Assembly: GCF_030159855.1 (NCBI RefSeq)
Contig: NZ_BSNG01000001.1
Location: 3,484,539-3,548,538, forward strand
Source: Devosia yakushimensis
Lineage (GTDB): Bacteria > Pseudomonadota > Alphaproteobacteria > Rhizobiales > Devosiaceae
Length of the DNA: 64,000 nucleotides
Direction: 5' to 3'
Below, one piece after another: positions 35,656 to 44,637 of the stretch; the first letter of the stretch is position 1, and every line of letters begins with the position of its first letter. The position numbers and the translations under genes were made by a program. The notes under the pieces were generated by a model. It ran no database searches. It worked only from the letters and a program-made list of their open reading frames with translations, and was not told the DNA's origin.

Positions 35656-38627
35656 AAACGGTAAGCTTCAAGACCCGGGCACGCACTGTCGACCATCTAG
35701 GCCGCGAGCAGATCGCCGACGTGCCCACCGCCATTTCCGAACTCTGGAAGAATTCGTATGACGCCTACGCCCGGTCGGTTTCGCTGACGATCTTCGACGC
35801 GGCGCCTCTGGTCGTGACCATCGCCGACGACGGCCATGGGATGAACGTGGACGAGCTCGTCGATCGCTGGCTGGTCGTCGGCACCGAATCCAAGCTGTTC
35901 GGCGACGGTAGATCGGACGAGGACCGCGATGGTCTGGAGCCACGGACGCGCCAGGGCCAGAAGGGCATCGGTCGCCTCTCCTCCGCCCATCTCGGCCCAT
36001 TGATGCTGCTGGTCACGAAACGCCGGCAGCAGAGGATGGCCGCGGCACTGCTCGATTGGCGCCTTTTCGAGAACCCGTATCTTATCCTGACCGACATCGA
36101 GATCCCGGTGATCGAGTTCGACGACGGGTCCGAGATCGCCGACTTCCTGCCTCTGATGGCCGAGGCTTTGCTCGAGAACGTGCTCGGGAAAGGCAGCGTG
36201 GACGAGCGGTCGAGCAGAATGGTGGACGCCTGGGACAGGTACGATCTGGCCGTGCAGGCTGAAGCGGGCAGCGGCGAAAGAGCCGTGCCGTCCCAGTCCA
36301 TCGTGGCGGCCTGCAGATCGTTCGTGTTGACCGACGATCACATGGCGCCATGGGGCGTGTGGTCCGGGGAGAGCGAGAAGGGCACCGTGATGGTGGTGTC
36401 GGGTGCCAGCGAAGAATTCGCCGCCTTGCTTCCCGCCAACGCGTCGTTAGCCACGGCGAAGGACGACAAGGTAAGGTTCGAGACGACCTTGGGCAGCTTC
36501 GTCGATCCGCTCTTCGACGCCGCACGGCCCGAGGTCAATGCCGCTAATCCCGACTTCCAATACGGTGTCTTCGTCTCTTCGGACGGGCTGTCGAGCAAGG
36601 TCATCGGTTCGGCGGCGGAATTCAATCGGTCGCTCACGGATCGAATGGAGCACATCGTCGATGGCCGCATCGACGAGAAGGGTGTCTTCAGGGGACAGAT
36701 CAAGTCGTTCGGCAAGTGGCGCAAGGTCGGCACCGAATACGAGATCAGACCGCCCAAGGAATTCGTTCTACCCACCGGACCGGGATCTGCGCTTGGCCCG
36801 ATCGATGTCTATTTCGCGACGTTCGAGCAGGAGCAGAAGAACTCCACACATACTCCTATCGATTATGAATACCTCAAGAAGCACGCCTCCCCCCATGCCG
36901 GCCTCATGATCTACCGCAACGGCCTGCGTGTGCTGCCTTACGGCCGCGAGGACAACGACTTCTTCGAAATCGAAAAGCGCCGCAGCACCCACGCTGGGCG
37001 CGAGTACTGGAATGCCCGGAGGATCTTCGGGCGCATCGCGATCAGCAGGGAGCACAATCCCAATCTCAAGGACAAGGCTGGTCGTGAGGGATTCATCGTC
37101 AACAAGGCGGCCAAGTCCCTCAAGACGCTGATCATCAACATTCTCAGATCGTCGGCATTGGATTATTTCGGCACAAATGCCGACGATCGCGTTCCGCAGT
37201 TGGCAGAGACACAACGCAATTTTGCCGAGTTCAAAGCCAAGGAGGCGCAAGCCAAGCTGCGCCAGAAACAGCGCATGCAGTTCAGGAAGAATTTGAGGGC
37301 TCGGACCGCGAGCATTCCTTCTGTGTCTGAACGCCTGCGTGCCGATATTGCGGCAACCCGTATCGAGGTGGCCGACGACATTCCCGTCGCTCAAGAGCGA
37401 CTCGAGGCGGCCCAGGCCAACGTGGCAGAGCTGCGCCTGCCTGGTGCGCCATCTCCGCTCGGCACACTCGAGGATGAGTACCGATCCTATCGCCGCTCGA
37501 TGACCGATTTGAACCAGATGGTTGCCGATTTCTCTGCCAGCATTGCCAGTGCAGTCGAGCGCATTCATCCGCCTTCGCCCGAAGATATCGTGCTCAAGCA
37601 GATCCAGCGCAATGAGGGCCAGCTTACCTCGCGGGTGACGCGCTGGTCCAAGGAGATCCGGGTACTGCAGGACGCCGAACGCGTCCGCATTGGCGACCTT
37701 GTGACAGAACGCAACAAGCTCCTGCGCGAGGAGACCACGCCGCTCATCGAGCAGACCAGCAGTGGCAGGATGTCGTTGACAGCCGCGTCCCGCTCGGTCG
37801 TTGAGGCCAAGAACAAGATCGATGCCGAGAACGAACTGCTGTTCCAAAACTACATTCTGGCGCTCGAGAACCTCAAAGACAGCATCGACATTCAGGCGAT
37901 CGCCATCCTGGGCGGCGACGAGAACAGCGAGCTCCGCAGCACTGTCGATCGTCTGAACGGCTTGGCCCAATTGGGCATCACCGTCGAATTCCTCGACCAT
38001 GAGCTCCATTCCCATGATGCCGTTATCGACGACGGCATTCAGCGGCTGAAGAAGAAGCTGGGCAAGGATAAAGATCTCGACCAGCTCGCCACCGGTTATG
38101 CCGGCCTCAAGCAGATCCTCGATTTCTTGGGGCCGTTGCGGATGGCCGGCCGACCGCAGCCTCGGGACATCGGCGGCGACTACATCCACCAGTACGTCTC
38201 GGAATTCTTCGGTCGCACCATGGCCACCAGCGGCATCGAGTTCGTCGCGACGCCGGCATTCAGACGCTTCAGCGTCTTCGACCAGCCATCGCGCCTGCTG
38301 CCGGTCTTCGTGAACCTCGTCAACAACAGCATCTACTGGTTGGTCAATGCCCGTGTGGACGATCCCAAGATCGTGTTCGACGTTCGTGACGACGAGGTCA
38401 TCGTGGCCGACAACGGTCCTGGCGTGGAGGAGATGGACCTCAAGCGTCTGTTCTCCTTGTTCTTCACCAGGAAGATCGAGGGCGGACGAGGGGTGGGGCT
38501 CTATCTTTCCCAGGCCAATCTGGCCGCGGGCGGTCACACGATCGGTTATGTGCAGGACGACGACAAGAAGATCCTGTCGGGCGCGAATTTCGCGATGAAG
38601 TTCCGGGGGGCGAATATCAATGACTGA
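35652..38627 (+). CDS. Double GHKL protein: MORC/MutL-like ATPase fused to histidine-kinase-like half
   Basis: A 991-residue protein with two separate ATP-binding folds. The N-terminal one is MORC/MutL/Hsp90-like: AISELWKNSYDAYAR, VTIADDGHGMNVDELV and RQGQKGIGRLSSAHLG (residues about 28-125). Residues about 520-720 are helical and charged, likely coiled coil. The C-terminal part reads as a histidine kinase: a DHp-like helix ITVEFLDHELHSHD with candidate phospho-His783, N-box VNLVNNSIYWLVNA, G1 VIVADNGPGVEEMD and G2 EGGRGVGLYLSQANLA. Its stop overlaps the start of the receiver-domain gene by 8 bases. I infer that the MORC half senses or clamps DNA and the kinase half signals to the next protein. 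Confidence 0.82.
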   Translation: MKTVSFKTRARTVDHLGREQIADVPTAISELWKNSYDAYARSVSLTIFDAAPLVVTIADDGHGMNVDELVDRWLVVGTESKLFGDGRSDEDRDGLEPRTRQGQKGIGRLSSAHLGPLMLLVTKRRQQRMAAALLDWRLFENPYLILTDIEIPVIEFDDGSEIADFLPLMAEALLENVLGKGSVDERSSRMVDAWDRYDLAVQAEAGSGERAVPSQSIVAACRSFVLTDDHMAPWGVWSGESEKGTVMVVSGASEEFAALLPANASLATAKDDKVRFETTLGSFVDPLFDAARPEVNAANPDFQYGVFVSSDGLSSKVIGSAAEFNRSLTDRMEHIVDGRIDEKGVFRGQIKSFGKWRKVGTEYEIRPPKEFVLPTGPGSALGPIDVYFATFEQEQKNSTHTPIDYEYLKKHASPHAGLMIYRNGLRVLPYGREDNDFFEIEKRRSTHAGREYWNARRIFGRIAISREHNPNLKDKAGREGFIVNKAAKSLKTLIINILRSSALDYFGTNADDRVPQLAETQRNFAEFKAKEAQAKLRQKQRMQFRKNLRARTASIPSVSERLRADIAATRIEVADDIPVAQERLEAAQANVAELRLPGAPSPLGTLEDEYRSYRRSMTDLNQMVADFSASIASAVERIHPPSPEDIVLKQIQRNEGQLTSRVTRWSKEIRVLQDAERVRIGDLVTERNKLLREETTPLIEQTSSGRMSLTAASRSVVEAKNKIDAENELLFQNYILALENLKDSIDIQAIAILGGDENSELRSTVDRLNGLAQLGITVEFLDHELHSHDAVIDDGIQRLKKKLGKDKDLDQLATGYAGLKQILDFLGPLRMAGRPQPRDIGGDYIHQYVSEFFGRTMATSGIEFVATPAFRRFSVFDQPSRLLPVFVNLVNNSIYWLVNARVDDPKIVFDVRDDEVIVADNGPGVEEMDLKRLFSLFFTRKIEGGRGVGLYLSQANLAAGGHTIGYVQDDDKKILSGANFAMKFRGANIND

Positions 38628-40428
38628 ACTGGCAATGGCTGGGGAGCCCAAGCCGACGTTTACCGATCTGGTCAAGCAGGCCTTCATCGACCCGATCAGG
38701 TCGGTGCTGATCATCGACGACCAATACCCGACTTGGGAGCAGATCTTCGGCGACGAGGGCTACGATTCCGCCGACAAGACCCGATGGACATCGAAGAGCA
38801 AGATCCTGAAGGTGATCAAGCAGTTCAGGAACGTGTCGCCAGCGCTGACTGTGGACATCCATGACGGCCAGCATAACGAGCAGATCGGCAATTACCTGCA
38901 CCAGTCCGACCTTTTGGTGCTGGACTATCAACTTGAGAAGAACGAGCCGCACGGCGTCCGTGCGGCTGAGATCATCGCGGATCTTCTGAACAACAATCAC
39001 TTCAATCTGGTGATGATTCACACTGCGATCGGCGACCTGGTCGATCCATTCAACGCCATCCTGATGTCACTGCTCACGCCGTTGACAATCCCGGCGGGCA
39101 GGGTGGCTCAGGGCCTGGTATTGATCGAAGCGCTAGAGGATAGCGGTGACCAGGGTTTCGCGAACGTGCTCGAGGAACTGAAGGCGGCGCTGAATGCGAC
39201 GGCCTACGTGGCACTCCAGCGCCATGTGATGAGTGACGGCAAGCCGGCCGAATTTATGAAGTCGGCACTCGAGTTGACAGCATATCGCGAAATCGCGGAC
39301 CGAGCTGGCTGGAATGTCAATGATAGCCTCAAGGTAATGGAATGGGGCATGTCGTTGCACAACGATAAGGTTGCAGCCTACGAAGCGCCGCCGAGGGACC
39401 TGCGGTGGAGTGTGCCGGGGAGTCGTCGCAAGGCTTGGATACGGACTAACGGCGGCTTCATCGCCTTCGCCGACAAGAAGAACACCGAACTGCTGAAAAT
39501 CCTCCAGGCTGCGATCGAGGATTGGCGTCCGTCCCCGTCGAGGCTCATGTCCTCCCGCATTCGCGCCGAGATCAGCAAGCAGGGCGCCGGTGCCGAGGAC
39601 AATGCGCTGAGCGACAAGCACGCGTACTGGCAGTACTACCAAGAGCTTCGCAGCGCCCCGCTAGACACTTCGCCCGTCGCTCACAAGAATCGCCGAAAGA
39701 CGCTTCTCGAGAGCCACGCCGCTCGTCATACCGAGCGTCTTCTGGATCTGATCGGCGAGAAGGCGGTCTCTTTCGGCCTCCAGGTGCTGGAGGCGGATCC
39801 GAGCGAAGCGAACGCGAAACGACCAGGGTTCTCAAAGCATTACGCGATCAAGTCCTCGGTCAAGGAAAGGGATAAGGCGCTGGCACACTACAACGCGCAC
39901 ATCTCAACCAAGCAAATCTCGGGCTGGCATCTCCATCCCGGCCACATCTTCAAGTTCGATCAGGAGATGTGGGTCTGCCTTTCGCCGTCTTGCGACCTGG
40001 TTCCCATGCAGAAGACCACTGCAGCCGTTCGCGATTCCAGTGAGGCTTCGGTGAAGCCGTTCGTTGCTGTCAGGCTCACTCCGAAGCCGAAATACTCGAG
40101 CGCCGAGGTGAATTCCAACACGCTGATATTCTTGATGGAAGGCAACGCTATCAAGACGTACAGCGTCTATCCCCGGGGCGGCGAGTTCGGTTCGCCCATT
40201 TGGAGGCTGTTCATGGCCAAGGACTATGGCAAGTTCGAGATCGGCGAGGACAGGACCGCCGATCTCGAGCTCAGCTATCTTTCCGGTAAGGGGCAGAAGA
40301 TGGAAGTCGAGCCCGTAAAAGCCCGATTGGTCGGCCAGTTGCGATACGAATACGCGTTGAACCTGATCCAGAAATTGGGCGTCGAATTCACCAGGATCGG
40401 TCTCGACTTCTCCGCGCCAGCGGACTGA
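38620..40428 (+). CDS. Receiver-domain protein of the methylase/GHKL module
   Basis: A 602-residue protein. Residues 25-160 form a response-regulator receiver: acidic pair in VLIIDDQYP (Asp33-Asp34), probable phosphoacceptor Asp102 in LLVLDYQLEKN, and Thr135 in LVMIHTAIGD. The remaining 440 residues have no DNA-binding helix-turn-helix or known nuclease motif. A later conserved-looking patch is EMWVCLSPSCDLVPMQK (about 450-465), and the C terminus is beta-rich. Coupled by overlap to the GHKL gene, it is the likely phosphorylation target of that kinase-like protein and may carry the effector activity in its large unknown part. Confidence 0.75.
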   Translation: MTELAMAGEPKPTFTDLVKQAFIDPIRSVLIIDDQYPTWEQIFGDEGYDSADKTRWTSKSKILKVIKQFRNVSPALTVDIHDGQHNEQIGNYLHQSDLLVLDYQLEKNEPHGVRAAEIIADLLNNNHFNLVMIHTAIGDLVDPFNAILMSLLTPLTIPAGRVAQGLVLIEALEDSGDQGFANVLEELKAALNATAYVALQRHVMSDGKPAEFMKSALELTAYREIADRAGWNVNDSLKVMEWGMSLHNDKVAAYEAPPRDLRWSVPGSRRKAWIRTNGGFIAFADKKNTELLKILQAAIEDWRPSPSRLMSSRIRAEISKQGAGAEDNALSDKHAYWQYYQELRSAPLDTSPVAHKNRRKTLLESHAARHTERLLDLIGEKAVSFGLQVLEADPSEANAKRPGFSKHYAIKSSVKERDKALAHYNAHISTKQISGWHLHPGHIFKFDQEMWVCLSPSCDLVPMQKTTAAVRDSSEASVKPFVAVRLTPKPKYSSAEVNSNTLIFLMEGNAIKTYSVYPRGGEFGSPIWRLFMAKDYGKFEIGEDRTADLELSYLSGKGQKMEVEPVKARLVGQLRYEYALNLIQKLGVEFTRIGLDFSAPAD

Positions 40429-40460
40429 GATCTCAGATCCGAACATAGGAGTAGAGGCGA

Positions 40461-41036
40461 ATGCCGCTTCGTGATGCAGGTGTAAAGATTCGCTGGGACG
40501 ACGGCATTCGCGAGTTGCGCGACCTGGAGGAGGCGCAGGCCTCATCCGAGGATGGCATCTACCTGAACCACGCCTATGCCGACTATCGCGGCGTTCCGAT
40601 GGACGAGGCGGTCGAATGCGTTGAAGAGGAGGCCCAATTGCTTGCCGATCTGGCAAAAGCCGATTGGGACACCGACGAGGCCGAGGAGATCGTCGAGGAG
40701 AACATGGGGGCAATGGGGCCGACCTCGTACCTCGATCCCGGTGTCGCTGGCTTGGTCATGGCTATCTCCGCCCTTGGGGGCACGCCCATCAGCTCATGCA
40801 ACGGCGGCATCGTCGGAATTTCCGAGCACCGAAGCGACGTTCCCAACATCCTGTTCACGGCACCGCCCGAGACCATGGACAAGATCATCCCGCTCGCCAA
40901 GGCGAGCGAGGTGGGCCTAATCTTCAACGAGGGATATGCCGAGGCGTTCGTCGATAGGCTGCCGAATTTTCATCGGCTCGCTAGGAGGTTATTGGATTTG
41001 CCACCTTTTGGCATCGCGCCCAGCGACGGGGACTAA
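40461..41036 (+). CDS. Acidic protein of unknown function, last gene of the methylase/GHKL operon
   Basis: A 191-residue, strongly acidic soluble protein starting MPLRDAGVKIRWDDGIRELR after AGGAGTAGAGGCGA. The first half is helical and Glu-rich (VECVEEEAQLLADLAKADW, DEAEEIVEENMGAMG). The second half has YLDPGVAGLVMAISALGGTP then SSCNGGIVGISEH, which looks like a ligand- or metal-binding turn. I do not recognise the family. Only 32 bases separate it from the receiver gene, so it probably works with that module, perhaps as a regulator or DNA mimic; both ideas are speculative. Confidence 0.6.
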   Translation: MPLRDAGVKIRWDDGIRELRDLEEAQASSEDGIYLNHAYADYRGVPMDEAVECVEEEAQLLADLAKADWDTDEAEEIVEENMGAMGPTSYLDPGVAGLVMAISALGGTPISSCNGGIVGISEHRSDVPNILFTAPPETMDKIIPLAKASEVGLIFNEGYAEAFVDRLPNFHRLARRLLDLPPFGIAPSDGD

Positions 41037-41045
41037 AGCGGAAGA

Positions 41046-41144
41046 ATGGAGCGGAGCGGCTTCAGCATCGTGATCAATGAGGTCGATATCGTGCCACAGG
41101 TGTTCGAACCCTGGATGCTAAGCGCACGACTGCGACAGAATTAA
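41046..41144 (+). other. Very short open frame after the defence operon
   Basis: A 32-residue frame starting MERSGFSIVINEVDIVPQVF, 9 bases after the acidic protein gene. It has no clear ribosome-binding site and no family. It may be chance or the residue of a longer gene. Confidence 0.2.
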
Positions 41145-41296
41145 TTGCGCACAGAAGGAAGTAGGTATGGCTTGGCAGTCCCACTCGACCCGACGCTCGC
41201 CAAGTCAACACGGATGTCCGCTTTTCGGGACTGTTCTCAGCCGCGTGAACGGCCGAAATGAGGGCGCGAAGCAGCCATCTCGCTTTACAGCCGCAA

Positions 41297-41713
41297 TCAG
41301 CGATCTGACCAGGCCGAGACCATGTGTGCCAAGGACCGCCGCAGGAGAACAGCCTGGCGCCGAATGGTCTCGTCCATAATGACGTCGTCATCCAATAGAC
41401 CCACGGCGAGAGCCTCATAGCGAATGGCGATGCCCTGGAGCGTGGTGGCGGGCACGCACGCGATCTGCTCGCATAGCCGCTCCAGGTCGGTCCGAGCATC
41501 AGACCATGCCGTCCAGACACGAGGCGTGTCCTGCTGCTGCCATTGGCGATAGAGATTGCGAACCCGGCGCTTTTGCCGTTCCAGCTCAAGCCCAAGACTG
41601 ATCAGGTCGTGGTCACCGAGATATTCTGCTTATTGGGACAGTGTGAACCCAGCCGGGGACAGAGCCAGCATGGCGCTTGCTACAATCACCTGCCGTCGTG
41701 TTGCTCTAGCCAT
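41297..41713 (-). pseudogene. Twin-arginine-signal protein gene broken by a nonsense mutation
   Basis: The 138-codon frame starts MARATRRQVIVASAMLALSP, a Tat-like signal, then meets TAA at 41630-41632 after 27 residues. It continues in the same frame as EYLGDHDLISLGLELERQKR, LYRQWQQQDTPRVWTAW, ARTDLERLCEQIACVPATTL and QGIAIRYEALAVGLLDDDVI to a TGA at 41297-41299. The pattern (signal, then a helical domain with a 'PATTLQGI' turn) is common in small island- and prophage-borne proteins of Hyphomicrobiales of unknown role. No start codon follows the stop that could rescue the domain. Confidence 0.75.
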
Positions 41714-41793
41714 GTCTGCTCTCGTCCATTGCTGGACGGACAAAGCGGTGATTTGCAGAACAAGTCTATGCGCCGCATGATACCGGTTCGGAC

Positions 41794-42036
41794 TTAGCCC
41801 AGGTTCTTGACGAAGGCCGAGAACAACGATTGCGGATCGGCATTGAGCGCTTGGGCAATAGCCAAAAACTCCACGACATCGATGCGTCGTTCACCGCCCT
41901 CATACTTTGCGACAAAGGACTGCGGCCGACCGATCAGGCTGGCCACATCGGCTTGGGTCAGCCCCTGAGATTTGCGCTGGGCAGCGAGCAGCTCTCGCAG
42001 AACCTGATATTCTGGACTGTGGATGGAGCTGCTCAT
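41794..42036 (-). CDS. XRE-family helix-turn-helix regulator
   Basis: An 80-residue DNA-binding protein, essentially one Cro/C1-type helix-turn-helix: LRELLAAQRKSQGLTQADVA, SLIGRPQSFVAKYEGGERR and IDVVEFLAIAQALNADPQ. Small stand-alone proteins like this commonly control restriction-modification or island genes. It is divergent from the GIY-YIG gene and probably regulates that promoter region, itself included. Confidence 0.9.
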   Translation of the reverse strand: MSSSIHSPEYQVLRELLAAQRKSQGLTQADVASLIGRPQSFVAKYEGGERRIDVVEFLAIAQALNADPQSLFSAFVKNLG

Positions 42037-42155
42037 TCCGCGCCTAGAGGGACGATGAGCGCAGCAAGTTGATCCTATTGCGGGATTATCCCAAATAGGG
42101 ATTTATTCATCTCTCTATGGTCTTTTGCCCACTTGGCTACCACCAGCAGAAGCCC

Positions 42156-43058
42156 ATGACCGCAGCTGCAGCTTTCGCCTCCCGCACACTTCGGGTCTAT
42201 CTTGAAGATGGAACGCCCCAAGGGCTCATCGCCATCGATGCCGGTAATTGGACAGGGAAAATACTCTGTGCGCCGGCCAGCCGCGTCAAACAGCTGCTCA
42301 AGAGATCCGAAGCAGCCCATGGCGGGATCTATGTCATGATCGGCGAGGATATGGAGCGGCCCGGCGGCAAGCTGACCTATATCGGGGAAGCCGATGATGT
42401 CGCCAGCCGTATGCGAACTCATCTGCACCGGAACACGATGGACTTTGAGCGCCTCGCCCTTGTTGTGACGGTCAATAACAGCTTGGATAAGTCGCGCAGC
42501 CGTTTCCTGGAGAGCCAATTACTCAAGCGGGTAAGTGAGGCCGGCCGAGCGCGTTTGGCGAACCAGCGGTTTCCAGAATACGAGGGTCTTTCTGAATTTG
42601 ACCGAGTGGATATGGAAACGTTCATCGAGCAGGCGCTGCTCATCCTGCCGCTGTTTGGCTTTGACATCTTCCGGCAGTTGAGCCCCGATAGAGTCCTTCC
42701 TTCTCAATTCCCCTCAGCCAGCAGTGACATTTTCGTCTTTGCCACTGGCGAGGCATCGGCCAGCGCCCCCGAGACTGATGATGGGTTTGTTGTTCTAGCC
42801 GGCTCTACAGCCCGACGAACCACCACAGCTACCTTGCCGGACACCTATCGGAGTTTGCGGGAGCAACTCCGTGCACGAGGGGCGCTTGCTGCGACCCCAG
42901 CAGGATCGCTCCTCTTTACTCAGGATGTTGTCTTCACCAGCCCCTCCGCTGCTGCTGCCATTGTCGCTGGCCGCAGTGCGAGCGGACCGCACGAATGGAA
43001 ACATGAACCCTCGGGCCTACTGCTCAAGGATTGGAAAGCGGACGCGATAGGGGGTTAG
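42156..43058 (+). CDS. GIY-YIG nuclease-family protein
   Basis: About 300 residues. Residues 55-130 form a GIY-YIG domain: HGGIYVMIGEDMER, then KLTYIGEADDVASRMRTHL with the catalytic tyrosine and arginine, and FLESQLLKRV with the metal-binding glutamate. The N terminus (TLRVYLEDGTPQGLIAIDAG) and the DUF4357-like C-terminal part (TYRSLREQLRARGAL, FTQDVVFTSPSAAAAIVAGR) match a family of GIY-YIG proteins common in defence islands. I choose the ATG at 42156 because the domain begins shortly after; an in-frame ATG exists at 42117. It is probably a structure-specific or restriction-like nuclease. Confidence 0.85.
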   Translation: MTAAAAFASRTLRVYLEDGTPQGLIAIDAGNWTGKILCAPASRVKQLLKRSEAAHGGIYVMIGEDMERPGGKLTYIGEADDVASRMRTHLHRNTMDFERLALVVTVNNSLDKSRSRFLESQLLKRVSEAGRARLANQRFPEYEGLSEFDRVDMETFIEQALLILPLFGFDIFRQLSPDRVLPSQFPSASSDIFVFATGEASASAPETDDGFVVLAGSTARRTTTATLPDTYRSLREQLRARGALAATPAGSLLFTQDVVFTSPSAAAAIVAGRSASGPHEWKHEPSGLLLKDWKADAIGG

Positions 43059-43193
43059 CGTCCCGTATCTGACCGCAACACACTACAATCGCCAATATTG
43101 ATCGCCACAAAGGCTCACACAGCCCGTTATCGGAGCTCCATGGCGTCCAAGCACCAGTCTGAGTGGTAATCCCGCCGTTGGCCGCCTGTGCGC

Positions 43194-44402
43194 TCACGTT
43201 GGCCTTTGGCCCTTCCCTGCCAGATACGCAGCCCATGCGTCCATGAGAGAACGGCGCTTCGCCAGATAGTCAGACCGATTGTATGCCTGCTCAACTGCAT
43301 TGCCCACGGCATGCGCCAACGAGGCTTCGATCAGCTCACGAGGATAGTCCGTTTCGTCACGCGCCCAGGTAGAAAACGTTGCTCGGAAGCCGTGCACAGT
43401 CTCGCCGGTACCACGGATGCCGCGCAGGCACTGCAGCATCGCCATATTGGAGAGCTTCCCGCGGGGGCCAGGGAATACCAAGTCACTGGTACGTTCCATG
43501 GACTTCAGCAACTTTACCGCCTCGCTCGACAGCGCCACGCGATGCTCGGCCCCTGCCTTCATGCGCTCGGCCGGGATGATCCATGTCGCAGCATCCAGGT
43601 CGATCTCGTTCCACCGGGCCCCGATGATTTCGCCAGTCCGGCTGGCACAGAGAATGAGCAGGATTAGAGCCTTTGCGCTAATACTCTCCAGCTTACGCAG
43701 ATCGGCCATCAGGCCGCGCATCTCCGCATGGGGAACGGCCTTGTGGTGCTCGATCTTCTGCACCTTGCCGATGGCGGGCAGCAGATGGCTCAATTCACCA
43801 CCCTGCCAGCGCGCCGGGTTCTCACCGGCCCGGTACTTCTTGGCCCCGGCCCAACCCAGCACCTTCTCAATGCGGCCACGCAACCGGCTGGCGGTCTCTG
43901 GCTTGGTCAGCCAGATCGGCTTGAGGATCTTATAGACATGGTCGACCGTCACCTGGTCGACCGGCAGCTTGCCGATCACTGGTCCGGCATACATGCGCAA
44001 GGTACTTTCCCACTGATCGATATGCTTCTGGTTCTTCCAGCTCGCCCGGTGGCCTTCGATATACTCCCCGGCGCACCATGCGAAGGTGGGGACGTCCGAT
44101 TGGACTTGGCGTTCCAGCCGTAGGCTCTCCTTGACCGCGCGACGCTCCTCGATCGGGCTGCCGCCATTGACCAGCTTAGCCCGCTCCACCACCGCCAGTT
44201 CCTTAGCGCGGCTCAGCGGTACGTCGCTGGCCCGACCCAAGCCGATCCAATGGGTCTTGCCGTTGCGGCTATAGCGGAACACCCAGCTGCGGGTGCCCTG
44301 CTCACGGATCTGCAGATAGAGCTGGTTGTCGACGCGGTGCGTTCCATTGTCGCTGAGCGCCGCCACCTGCTGGGCAGACAGCGCGCGCTTGCCCTGGGCC
44401 AT
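43194..44402 (-). CDS. Tyrosine-type site-specific integrase (P4 family)
   Basis: A 402-residue integrase. The N-terminal arm-binding domain (VDNQLYLQIREQGTRSW, IGLGRASDVPLSRAKELAV) is of the DUF4102 type, followed by a SAM-like core-binding domain and the catalytic domain with Arg in LCASRTGEIIGARW, HGFRATFSTWARDE (H-x-x-R) and the Tyr of EQAYNRSDYLAKRRSLM. The ATG at 44400-44402 has GGAGG before it; longer frames upstream run through the tRNA gene and are not real. It is transcribed away from the tRNA-Ser 3' end, the usual layout for an island that integrates there. Confidence 0.95.
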   Translation of the reverse strand: MAQGKRALSAQQVAALSDNGTHRVDNQLYLQIREQGTRSWVFRYSRNGKTHWIGLGRASDVPLSRAKELAVVERAKLVNGGSPIEERRAVKESLRLERQVQSDVPTFAWCAGEYIEGHRASWKNQKHIDQWESTLRMYAGPVIGKLPVDQVTVDHVYKILKPIWLTKPETASRLRGRIEKVLGWAGAKKYRAGENPARWQGGELSHLLPAIGKVQKIEHHKAVPHAEMRGLMADLRKLESISAKALILLILCASRTGEIIGARWNEIDLDAATWIIPAERMKAGAEHRVALSSEAVKLLKSMERTSDLVFPGPRGKLSNMAMLQCLRGIRGTGETVHGFRATFSTWARDETDYPRELIEASLAHAVGNAVEQAYNRSDYLAKRRSLMDAWAAYLAGKGQRPT

Positions 44403-44469
44403 CGTAACCTCCGACTGGTTAAGTCGGGCGGACCATCGCTCTGCTCGGGGGACAAGTCCAGTGGATAAG

Positions 44470-44489
44470 GACCTACGAGCCGACCTACG
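44470..44489 (+). repeat. Possible integrase arm-type sites, right end
   Basis: GACCTACGAG (44470-44479) and GACCTACG (44482-44489) lie between the integrase start and the tRNA. The ten-base form also occurs at 2592-2601 near the other end. Spacing of 12 bases between starts, about one helical turn, fits cooperative integrase binding. The function is inferred. Confidence 0.3.
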
Positions 44490-44637
44490 GTCTGAGCACA
44501 GTGGGAGACGGCCGGATTCTGGGCACATATTGCGTTTCGGGCGGAGAAACCCGCCGCAGAAAGCCCCGAACAGAGGGGTGCCGGACGGAAATTGCTCGCC
44601 TATTGCGCCAACGTGGAGAAACTGCCGGAAAGGGATA

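Noticed and set aside
36768..38714. 648-codon minus-strand frame opposite the GHKL gene
   Set aside because: The GHKL motifs on the plus strand are unambiguous; this frame reflects codon bias and has no motif.
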